A stretch of 64,000 nt of DNA, taken from Anisus vortex (taxonomy: Eukaryota > Mollusca > Gastropoda > Planorbidae). The notes below the pieces were generated by a model. That model was not told the DNA's origin and searched no databases. It saw nothing but the letters and a program-made list of their open reading frames with translations. The position numbers and the translations under genes are program-made. Positions 1 to 10,600 of the stretch are shown piece after piece; position 1 is the stretch's first letter; each line of letters opens with the position of its first letter. The stretch is taken from NCBI GenBank assembly GCA_949126835.1, contig OX421499.1:23347990-23411989 (forward strand), given 5' to 3'.

Positions 1-325
1 TCAACAGGTAGTGGAAAAATACAACGGAACATAATTCCAGGCCGGTGAAAACTATGCTAAATGTTAAGAAAGAAATTGTCTATTATAATGAAAGAATAAA
101 TCACAACGAATGTAATACTAAATGAAAATATCGAAGCGGACAAAACAAAGTTTCTCTATCCAAAATATTAGGGCGCCAGAAGCAAACGTTTACAGACGTG
201 ATAAACTGGAATAGTTTCCCATAGTGACGCCACTGAAACCAATCATTTGTATAGTTTTCAGTTGAATTTTTTAATGTATATAATTCTATTGAAGAGAAAT
301 TAATATACATTTTCCTTTTTATTCC
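1..325. other. Left edge, homologous to 38070-38290 inverted
   Basis: AT-rich sequence with no supported coding region. Positions 120-300 match the inverse of 37740-38190, but here the site is uninterrupted (214-225), whereas gene B's arm has a SINE inserted there. This gives the empty-site state for that SINE. Confidence 0.7.
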
Positions 326-326
326 T

Positions 327-1290
327 TATGCGGCTCTTCGCTGGTTTAGTTCCTACCTGGCCGTGTTATTGTCAATCTTGCCTCTTTGCAAGACATTCCT
401 CTTATCTGTGGGGTACCGCAGGGTTTAGTTTTTAGGGCCCGTCCTATTCTCCGTGTACACAAGCAAGTTTGGTAAAATTATCGACAGCCATTGCGTATCT
501 CGCAATTTTTTGTTCGCAGTTGACACCGTGCTTTTGTCCTGATTCGATTTCATTTGTTGCTGCTGTTGGCGATTTGGAGAAGTGCTGACTAACATTAAAG
601 GCATGGATGGCTGCGGAAAAAAAAAGAGTTAAATGGAATGAGGACAAAGCAGAGGCAATTATCTGTGCTTCGGGTGTTAGTCTTCGGAAGGTCGCTATTA
701 CATCGATCAAAGCTTGGACTTCCAAGATCCCCATGTTCAACACGTTTAGAGGCCTTGGCCTTTTTATTGATAGTAAACTGGCAATGACTTCACATTCAGT
801 GATGTGGTTAAGTCGTGTCATCTACGCGCCTTGGGTAAGCTGCGACGTCAACTCAGTAGAAGAACGGTCAATACCTTAGCAGTCTCTCTAATCCAATCAA
901 GATTGGATAACTGCGACTGTTTCTTATGGAGTTTGCCCCAAAACCAGCTACAGCGTTTCCAGAGGGTGCAGAACGCTGCGGCGCGCATTGTTTCGCGGAT
1001 AAAGAGACGGGATCATACCTCTCTAACTCAAAATTATGTCCCTTGCGTACGGATGTATAAATGGCACTGCTCATTCATACTTCCAAGAACTGTGTGCCTT
1101 CTTTATAGAACAGCTGGCCTCAGACACCAGGAGAATGTGAGACAAAAGATTTTTTAAAGAGTTTAAAAAGACTTTTCTCTTTGTCGAGTGGCAGTGTGTC
1201 TTACATACCAATACAACTGCCACTGCAATTTATTCGAAGAGCGCACTGAGCATTCCAAATTTAATAGCATAAATACAACTATTGTTATTT
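327..1290 (+). pseudogene. Degenerate LINE reverse-transcriptase 3' fragment (arm A)
   Basis: Broken frames read as the C-terminal part of a non-LTR RT: an [16 protein letters not shown] segment, a degenerate GVPQGSVLGP-like block near 415-445, an FAVDT remnant of the YADDT box near 515, and near 880-1020 SRLDNCDCFLWSLPQNQLQR and VQNAAARIVSRIKRRDH, typical of CR1/L2/jockey-type LINEs. It ends in an AT-rich tail. Frameshifts and stops make it non-functional. The same copy is present inverted at 36545-37690, so its insertion predates the gene A/B duplication. Confidence 0.8.
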
Positions 1291-1518
1291 TTATTATGTT
1301 TTTTTTAATCATACCCTAAAAACGACCCAAAATCTGACAAGTGTTTAGCTGGTCCGATTTTATTTTGCATTGTTTGTTTTATTTTTGTTGACGAGCTGTT
1401 GTTGATAAACGTAAAGCTGAAGATGTGTGCCATTTGTTCTTCAATGTTACCCTCACTCCCTTTCCCAATATACTCCGTTTAATTTGGCTAGTTCTAATTG
1501 ATCATGTTATTATCACAG

Positions 1519-1672
1519 TTCAGCATAAATGAGAAGGAACAACTAGTGATGCATAAAATTGAGAGATCAGACCGAGGGCAAAAAATTGTGTGCGCAACTT
1601 CCGACATCATCCCGCAAATGATAACCCGATTCTATTCTAAGAGAAGTGAAGAGTTCGTGGTTATACCGGAAT
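1519..1672 (+). CDS. Gene A exon: second half of Ig domain 1
   Basis: The acceptor is the CAG at 1516-1518 and the donor is GTAAGC at 1673, phase 1. The translation contains QKIVCATSDIIPQ, a plausible F-strand cysteine region, and ends in EEFVVIPE. Gene B has the same exon at 36161-36314 with the same length. A second AG five bases downstream (start 1524) would make the incoming intron phase 2; I chose 1519 because the best donor of the partner exon in gene B (39768-39940) is phase 0. The partner exon of gene A is off-window. Confidence 0.72.
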
Positions 1673-4600
1673 GTAAGCCGCCATTCCTTTTTTTTTAATT
1701 GTCCCTTAAAACGGATATTGTGACAATATTGTCTCTGAAGGTGTTTTATGGCTGTCCATGGTGTGTGACTTAAGACTTGCAGAATTGTGTTAATTTGCTA
1801 GAGCCAAACTTTTTCTGTATTTTGTTTTTGCTGGGTCCTTTGAAAACCCTGGATACCCCGTCCTAGATGTAAATGTCAAACTGATAACATATATTATCAT
1901 TTATTGATAACTTTTTTGTGTGTTTTTATTTGTTGAAAAAAATATGTAAAAATTGGGAGTTATTAGAACCGGGCTACGAATTCTTGAACAACTCCGGGAA
2001 AACATGATACCCGATACCGGTTTCTGCAAGCCATGAGTCATCTTGTTCATCTAATGAAACGTTAAGTATTTGTTGTATAGCTGATCATTGCGTGTTCGTC
2101 TACTATTTTCTGTTGGTTTCTATGTTTGTTATTGCAGAGTACTAAAATTAACATTGTGTTGACTTATACAACACAAACACATACTCACCCCTCACACCTA
2201 ATTTACGCAGAATTTCGAAATTTATTTTTAAAACACCAGGGGCTAAGTTTATTTTATACACTACCTACATCGAATACCAGATTTGTTCCTAAAGCAAGAG
2301 CAGCCATGGAACTCAAAGAGGATAGTGTGGCCAGCACAACGCCATGTAGCATTTTACTTAGTTAACCAAAGTTCAGATACCCCATTCCCACCACCATAGC
2401 GATGTGGGCTGAATGACGATATTACGATCATAGAGAGATGAAACATAGATGTTTTTATCAAGTCTCAACGTCCTCCCGTTCAATTAGCCCTGCTGCCCGG
2501 GATACATACCATCAGCACGAATACATAGTAACGTGAAGCACCGATAAGTCTCTGTCATGCCTCTTCAAATTCTTTATTCCAGGTTTTATATTCTGTTGAT
2601 CTGTACGTCCTCTTACAATGTTATCTTCGGCGTGAGCGCACTTCACATTATGCGACACAAGAAATAATTGTTCAGTTTTTACCAAACTCAACCGCTCGCG
2701 CGAAGAAACAAAGAAGACTAGCAATCGTTCGAAACTTCATGCACGTTAGTGTCTGTGTTTTGGCGTGGACGGGAATGGGGGGTGGGGCTAGTTAAATGCG
2801 CGTCATATCGTGTGTTGAATATTGTGTTCAATTTCACTTCCACAGATCCACCGGAAGAGAAAGACATGTCGCTGACCACTGACAGGGATGGCAGGAAGAC
2901 GGTGTACCTTAATGATAACGACGATTTCACCTGCAAGTGCGAAGCCCTTTGCGAGCCTGCGTGTTCCATCCAGTGGTCTTTCAGAGGTGCTAAGGCCGAC
3001 GGGTCAGTGCCTATGTCTTCAGCCCAGCCTACGCTACAGTTCATACATCTCCGTAACCTTAAAAACCTTTCGGAACAAATCACAACCTTCTTTGTTTGTT
3101 TGTTTGTAGTTGTTTCCGTAAAGTTTTAAAATATGCGACTTAGCGTTTGAGACGCTCCCTCGCTAAATATAACAAATTTAAACTTTTGTTTTCAACATCT
3201 CATATGCTGCAGTTACCAAGTGTTTCCCTTGACGTTTTGGTCCATTCGATTAAAATGGAAGTAAATATGTTTCGTTGAAACTCCAAGCACAAAACTATAC
3301 ATTAAAATATTGTCACCCATTCGTAATTTTTTATATGCGATGATGATTCGGATGTGCATTCCTTTAGCGCATTTCTCTATTGATCGATTCTACCTTATTC
3401 CTTTCCTTAAATTAGAGAAACTATTAGGCTCTCGGTCTCTGTTTTTGTAAACTTAATTAAGCTAACTTTTATTTTCTTGAAATTTATGACATTATGGCAA
3501 ATGACCAGGTGAAATAAATAAAAAGATATCAACCATTGACGCTTTGAATAAAAATATTTGTTTGTCTCTTGTCGTCAACTGAATAGGGCAACAGATATAT
3601 CTGATCTCGCCGATCCACAAACACTGGTATTGAAGGTTAGCAGGAAATATTATGGGACGTTCCAGTGTACAGCGTCCAACAAGCATGGCAGTTTCACCAG
3701 GGAGCTGGCCATGGTGGTCCACTGTAAGTAACCTCCATTTTTGGAGGGAGCAGCAAATGGTTAGTGGTCACTATTACGTATCAATTAAATTTGTAGAACG
3801 GCTCGTTACAACGTAATAAAGAGAAGAGTATATTACATTAACCCCCAAAAGAATAAACTAAATTTCTACTCTTTATATTAATTAAGTAAATAAAACGTAA
3901 CGCAACACAAACATACTCTAAAGTCAAGATGTAAGATTAACAAAATACTTTGTTATTTAATAAAGAATTAGACGATGACTATATATAATTTACAACACAG
4001 TACACAAGAAAATTCTAATACAAATCCAAACTCTAAAATACAGTACACAAGAATATTATAATACAAATCTAAAATACAATACAATAGATAATCTAATATA
4101 AATTACTACTTACAAAGAAAAGCACTAAGTACAAAGGAAAGGTGAAAGCACACACAGAAAACTCAAACATACAGAAGACCGGTCGACTCAAGGCTCGTCA
4201 CAAGACTGACCAGAAACACAACACACTGTGTCAAGTAGAAAAAAAATTACCTCGTGCTCAAGCGAGGGAAACCGGGTTATCGGTACATACAATACAGAAT
4301 GAAAAATAATATCAATTTAAAAAAAAACATTCTTCAGCGTGCGGTCAAGCGTGACCAACACAATGGACAGAAAGGGAGACAAAACAATACTGGGTGCAGG
4401 GGAGATAAAAAGAAATCAGCACACTCCAGTAGACACAGGAGAAAACAAAAATGACAAAATTTGGGAACGTAACACCTTCCCCCTAAAATAAAAAGTTTAC
4501 ATTTGTAAAGAAATGGAAATCTTTTTCTTTTACTACTTCACAAAAATTACTTGAACCAAAAAAACAACAACATAGCATTTACAATCGAGATAATGCATCT

Positions 4601-7600
4601 GCAATTACATTATCAGTACCCTTAATATGTATAATATCTAAATTGTACTCTTGCAAAAATAAACTCCACCTGAAAAGTCTTTGATTCTTTCCAGACATCT
4701 TATTTTCAAAGGTTAAAGGATTGTGATCAGTAAACACTACCAGTGGAAACTTACACCCACTAATGTAAAAATCAAATTGGTGCAAGGAAAGAATCAACCC
4801 AAGACACTCCTTTTCAACTGTGGAATAATTCTTTTGATGTACATTAAATTTCTTTGAATAGAAACAAACGGGATGGTCAACTTGGAAGCCATCTTTCTGA
4901 CTAACTTTTCAGGATTAACTCTATAGGGGTGTTGCTTGACCGGAGTTGCATTACCAACGTCAACATCATGTACATTTAAATTAGTCTTATTTGGTACATC
5001 AGGAAAGATATTATAAAAATCCTTAATGACATTTTCCAGTACATTCTTCTCTGTCAGTGGCAGATGTGACAACTTTTTATCCAAATTATGAAGGATATAG
5101 GAATTTGGTAATTTATATTGCCCAAATTTTTCCTTTACAATATCCTGAGGGACCACAGGAGTTACATTTAAACTACATGGTATCGGGTCAGATACCTTCT
5201 TGCTGTCTATTTCTGAATTTCTACTGAAATATGCCTTTAACATATTTACATGGCACAGTTGCTTTTTCTTTCTCCTATCAGGGGTTTTTATACTGTAATT
5301 CAAGTCACTAATTTTGGACTCCACTTCATAGGGACCAAAATACCTAGCTTGGAGCGGTTGACCTGGTATGGGTAAAAATACCAGTACCTTGTCCCCTGGG
5401 GAAAACTCTCTAGCTCGAGCCTTTTTGTCATACCAGCTCTTCATGTGGGATTGGCTTTGTTTCAGGTTAGATTGTGCTAAAAGGAAAGCCTCACGAAGCC
5501 TAGTTTTAAATTTCAAAACATGTTCTAACAATCCTACCGTGGCTGTCGGTGACATCCACGTTTCTGTCATGCATTTCAATGGGCCGCGAACCGAATGACC
5601 AAACACAAGCTCAAAGGGACTGAATCCTAAGGACTCTTGGACAGATTCACGGGTCGCAAACAGCAGCATGTGGATTCCTTCATCCCAAACTTTTTCATGT
5701 TCATGGCAGAAGGTTCGGATCATGTTCTTAAGCGTCTGATGGAAGCGTTCAAGAGCTCCTTGTGACTCGGCATGATATGCACTCGACATGCAGTGTTTTA
5801 TTCCCAGTTGGTCCATCACTTGTTTAAACAGGTTGGCCGTAAAATTAGTTCCTTGGTCCGATTGAATGGACTTCGGTAGACCAAATAGTGTAAAGAATTT
5901 TGTCGATGCCTTCACAATGTTCGGGGCCTTGATATTCCTTAGAGGAATCGCCTCCGGAAAACGGGTAGAGGCACACATAATTGTCAACATGTATTGATGG
6001 CCGGCTTTAGTCCTTGGAAGAGGGCCAACACAGTCAATTAGTACTCGACTGAAAGGTTCTTCGAAGGCTGGAATCGGCTTTAGAGGAGCGACGGGGATCT
6101 TTTGATTGGGCTTGCCCACCATCTGACACGTGTGACAGGATCTGCAGTACCGGACAACATCTTTCCTCAGTCTTGGCCAGAAGAAATGCGACATTATCTT
6201 GTGGTATGTTTTGTGGATGCCGAGGTGTCCTGACATTGGTGTGTCATGAGCCATATTCATGATGTCAGCACGGTATCTTTCGGGTACCACAATCTGATGA
6301 ACCAGTCTCCACTCTTCATCATTGGATGCGTCTGGTGGTTTCCATTTTCTAAACAGCATATCATCATTTAGGTAGTAGCCTGTAGACTCTTGCTCAGCCT
6401 CTTGTGGTGACATGGCGTTTCTCTGAGTTTGGCGAGTTCTGGATCACTCTTTTGTTCCTCTATCAACTGTTCTCTAGTTGATACCGTTTTGTCAAAACTT
6501 GAAGTTTGATTTCCTTCTAATGTAGCGAAGAATGTGGTTTCAAGATCCACATCATCAAAGTTATTGTGGGCTTTGGTAGAACTCTCTTCTTTGGAGGTCT
6601 TTAGACTCATTGACCTAGTCACTGCACACGCTGGATACAATTCTTGGTCTTCTTCTGGTGTTGCAGATACATTCGGTTCACGAGTGACGATGGGCTCGGC
6701 TATCACCTTCCCACCAGCTAAATCATTGCCCAACAGCAGCGATATGCCTTCCAACGGTAATGTTGGTCGGACACCTACAACCACCGGTCCAGAAACAAGA
6801 TCTGACTTGATCTCAATAAAATGTAGAGGCACATTTATACAACCCAGCTCTACGACTCGTAATAGGATGCTTTTCCCAGTCGTCGTTGTTTCTGACAAGG
6901 GCAGAATACCCTCAAGAAGTAACGCTTGCGATGCACCTGTGTCTCTTAAAATGGTAATAGGTCGTAGACTGGTAGAATCACCTGGTAGTGATACAAATCC
7001 TTCCGAAACGAAAGGCTTAAAATCCTCTAACAAAACATCAGTGTTGTCTGATGTAGACATCTGGACTTGGGTCAAACTCTTGATGGAGTCAGGGAAACAT
7101 CTAGAAGATGCAGTTGAAAAACTCTCTTTGGAGTCAGGAGAACATCTGGATGATGTATTTGTAAAACTCTTGTGGGAGTCAATAGAACATCGGGTGGATG
7201 TATGAGGAAAACTCTTTCTTGAGTCAGTAAAACATCTGGAAGATGTAGTTGGAAAACTCTCTATGGAGTTAGTAGAACATCGTAATGATGTGTTTGGAAA
7301 ACTCTCTACGGAGTTAGTAGAACATCGTAATGATGTATTCGACGAGTCTTGGACGCTATGAGTCGATGCACTTGAAGATTCAAAAGCTGTTTGCTTCGAG
7401 TCTTTCTTACCAGCTTTATCACTAACTGCTGAAGTGGATGTAGACTTGGGAGACCAATGCACAGTACATGCACTGACTTTTGAGGGAGCCTTTTCATTCT
7501 TCCTCTTCAACTTCCAGCAGTTATCTAATTTGTGGCCTTCTTTCTTGCAGTAGGAGCAAGATTCTTTCACAGTGCTAGATTTTCTTTCAGTTGTACTGCT

Positions 7601-10600
7601 ACTTTGAGTGGATGTACTAGCAGTCGGTTCATGCACTTTAGATTGTTTTTGCTTGACATCTGACGGGAGTTTTACAAATCGATGCGATATGACAAAGTCA
7701 TCGGCTAACACTGCAGCCTTGTGCACACCTTCCTCGCCACGGTCAGCTAAATGCGTCCGGACGTCCAGCCGTACACAATTCTTAAACTCTTCCATCAAGA
7801 TTATGTTCTTGAGCTTCGCAAAATCGTTGCCGATCTCTCTTGAGGTGAGCCATCTTTCCAAGCGTCGTTCCTTTTCTCGCAGGAATTCCACGTGTGTTTG
7901 GCCATCCAGTTTGCGATAGTCTCTGAACTGAAGTCTATAAGCTTCGGGCACAAGCTCATAAGCCTTAAGAATGAATTGCTTAGCAACCTGATAGTCCTTC
8001 TGTTGTTCTATAGTCAAAGAACAAAAAACTTCTGCAGCCCTGCCAGTCAGAACTGTTTGTAGCAAAGTGGGCCACAAAGTTTCAGGCACACTGAAATTTT
8101 TCACCGCAAGCTCAAATTGCGGGAAATAGTAACTGTTATCAATTTTAGTCTCAAAAAAGCGTGGGACTATTCTTAAAAATTTTGTTGTATCTAACTTTTC
8201 AACAGAAGGCTTCAATAAAAATGCCTGAATATCCATGCTAAAATCTTACAAAAAGTTTAAGTACAACAAATCAAATTTTGTACAATAGTTTGATCAATAA
8301 AACAATGGTATCTTAATCTTGACTTCAAAAACTCTTTTAACTCAATATTAAATTTAGTCAAATTGTTTAACTAACATCAATTAATGAAATTTAATTAATG
8401 TTCAAGATCAAATCCCGGACGAGCCCCCAATTTCTTTATTACGTATCAATTAAATTTGTAGAACGGCTCGTTACAACGTAATAAAGAGAAGAGTATATTA
8501 CATTAACCCCCAAAAGAATAAACTAAATTTCTACTCTTTATATTAATTAAGTAAATAAAACGTAACGCAACACAAACATACTCTAAAGTCAAGATGTAAG
8601 ATTAACAAAATACTTTGTTATTTAATAAAGAATTAGACGATGACTATATATAATTTACAACACAGTACACAAGAAAATTCTAATACAAATCCAAACTCTA
8701 AAATACAGTACACAAGAATATTATAATACAAATCTAAAATACAATACAATAGATAATCTAATATAAATTACTACTTACAAAGAAAAGCACTAAGTACAAA
8801 GGAAAGGTGAAAGCACACACAGAAAACTCAAACATACAGAAGACCGGTCGATTCAAGGCTCGTCACAAGACTGACCAGAAACACAACACACTGTGTCAAG
8901 TAGAAAAAAAATAACCTCGTGCTCAAGCGAGGGAAACCGGGTTATCGGTACATACAATACAGAATGAAAAATAATATATCAATTTAAAAAAAAACATTCT
9001 TCAGCGTGCGGTCAAGTGTGACCAACACAATGGACAGAAAGGGAGACAAAACAATACTGGGTGCAGGGGAGATAAAAAGAAATCAGCACACTCCAGTAGA
9101 CACAGGAGAAAACAAAAATGACAAAATTAGGGAACGTAACATCACTCATACACATACATAGCCTGAACATACAGTGATAATCAAATGGTCTGTCTCAGGC
9201 TATCTCTCAGTATGTCTGTCTGTTTATCTCTCTGTCTGACTCGCTGTATGACTATCTCTCGCTCTCTCTCACTCTACCTGTCGCATCTCTCTCTCTCTCA
9301 CTCTCTCTCAATACTGCTCTCTCTCACTCTCGCTCTCTGTCTGTCCCACCGTCTGACTGTCTTTCTCTCTGACTTACCGTCTGCCTGTCTCTCTCTCTCT
9401 CTCTTTTATTCTGTTTAATGTAAATATCTCTATTTCTCTCTATCACTTTATATCTTTATCTCTACATCTCACTCTTTGTGTTTAAAGATCTGACTCACTC
9501 TCTCTGTCTGGTTTGTTTCTCTCGGTCTATTTTGTTTCTCTCTGTCTGGTTTGTTTCTCTCTGTCTGGTTTGTTTCTATCGGTCTATTTGGTTTCTCTCT
9601 GTCTGGTTTGTTTCTCTCTGTCTGGTTTGTTTCTCTCGGTCTATTTTGTTTCTCTCTGTCTGGTTTGTTTCACTCTGTCTGGTTTGTTTCTCTCTGTCTG
9701 GTTTGTTTCTCTCTAACTGGTTTGTTTCTCTCGGTCTATTTTGTTTCTCTCTGTCTGGTTTGTTTCTCTCTGTCTGGTTTGTTTCTCTCTGTCTGGTTTG
9801 TTTCTCTCTGTCTGGTTTGTTTCTCTCGGTCTATTTTGTTTCTCTCTGTCTGGTGTGTTTCTCTCTGTCTATTTTGTTTCTCTCTGTCTGGTTTGTTTCT
9901 CTCGGTCTATTTTGTTTCTCTCTGTCTGGTTTGTTTCTCTCTGTCTGGTTTGATTCTCTCTGTCTGGTTTGTTTCTCTCTGTCTATTTTGTTTCTCTCTG
10001 TCTGGTTTGTTTCTCTCGGTCTATTTTGTTTCTCTCTGTCTGGTTTGTTTCTCTCGGTCTATTTTGTTTCTCTCTGTCTGGTTTGTTTCTCTCTGTCTGG
10101 TTTGTTTCTCTCTGTCTGGTTTGTTTCTCTCGGTCTATTTTGTTTCTCTCTGTCTGGTTTGTTTCTCTCGGTCTATTTTGTTTCTCTCTGTCTGGTTTGT
10201 TTCTCTCTGTCTGGTTTGTTTCTCTCTGTCTGGTTTGTTTCTCTCGGTCTATTTTGTTTCTCTCTGTCTGGTTTGTTTCTCTCTGTCTGGTTTGTTTCTC
10301 TCTGTCTGGTTTGTTTCTCTCTGTCTGGTTTGTTTCTCTCTGTCTGGTTTTTTTCTCTCTGTCTGGTTTATTTCTATCTGTCTGGTTTGTTTCTCTCTGT
10401 CTGGTTTTTTTTCTCTCTGTCTGGTTTTTTTCTCTCTGTCTGGTTTGTTTCTCTCTGTCTGTTTTTTTTTTCTCTCTGTCTGTTTTTTTTTCTCTCTGTC
10501 TGGTTTTTTTCTATCTGTCTGGTTTGTTTCTCTCTGTCTGGTTTGTTTCTCTCTGTCTGGTTTTTTTATCTCTGTCTGGTTTGTTTCTCTCTGTCTGGTT

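Larger units (their letters stand above)
3772..9141 (-). mobile_element. RT-A: Gmr1-like Ty3/Gypsy LTR retrotransposon, internally deleted
   Basis: A 5.37-kb element in antisense orientation in gene A's third intron. Its two ~704-bp LTRs differ at about four bases and one 2-bp indel by eye, so it is young. Flanking TCAC duplications lie at 3768-3771 and 9142-9145, and the paralogous gene B site has one TCAC. Internal order on the minus strand: PBS, Gag-protease, integrase, a stump of RT, then the C-terminal half of RNase H. A deletion near 4893 joins the RT start to RNase H out of frame. The copy is therefore non-autonomous. Confidence 0.93.

Noticed and set aside
4254..4454. Lys-rich 66-codon frame
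   Set aside because: Lies inside the RT-A LTR on the opposite strand; low complexity.
6534..7205. 223-codon plus-strand frame
   Set aside because: Antisense shadow of the RT-A Gag-protease frame.
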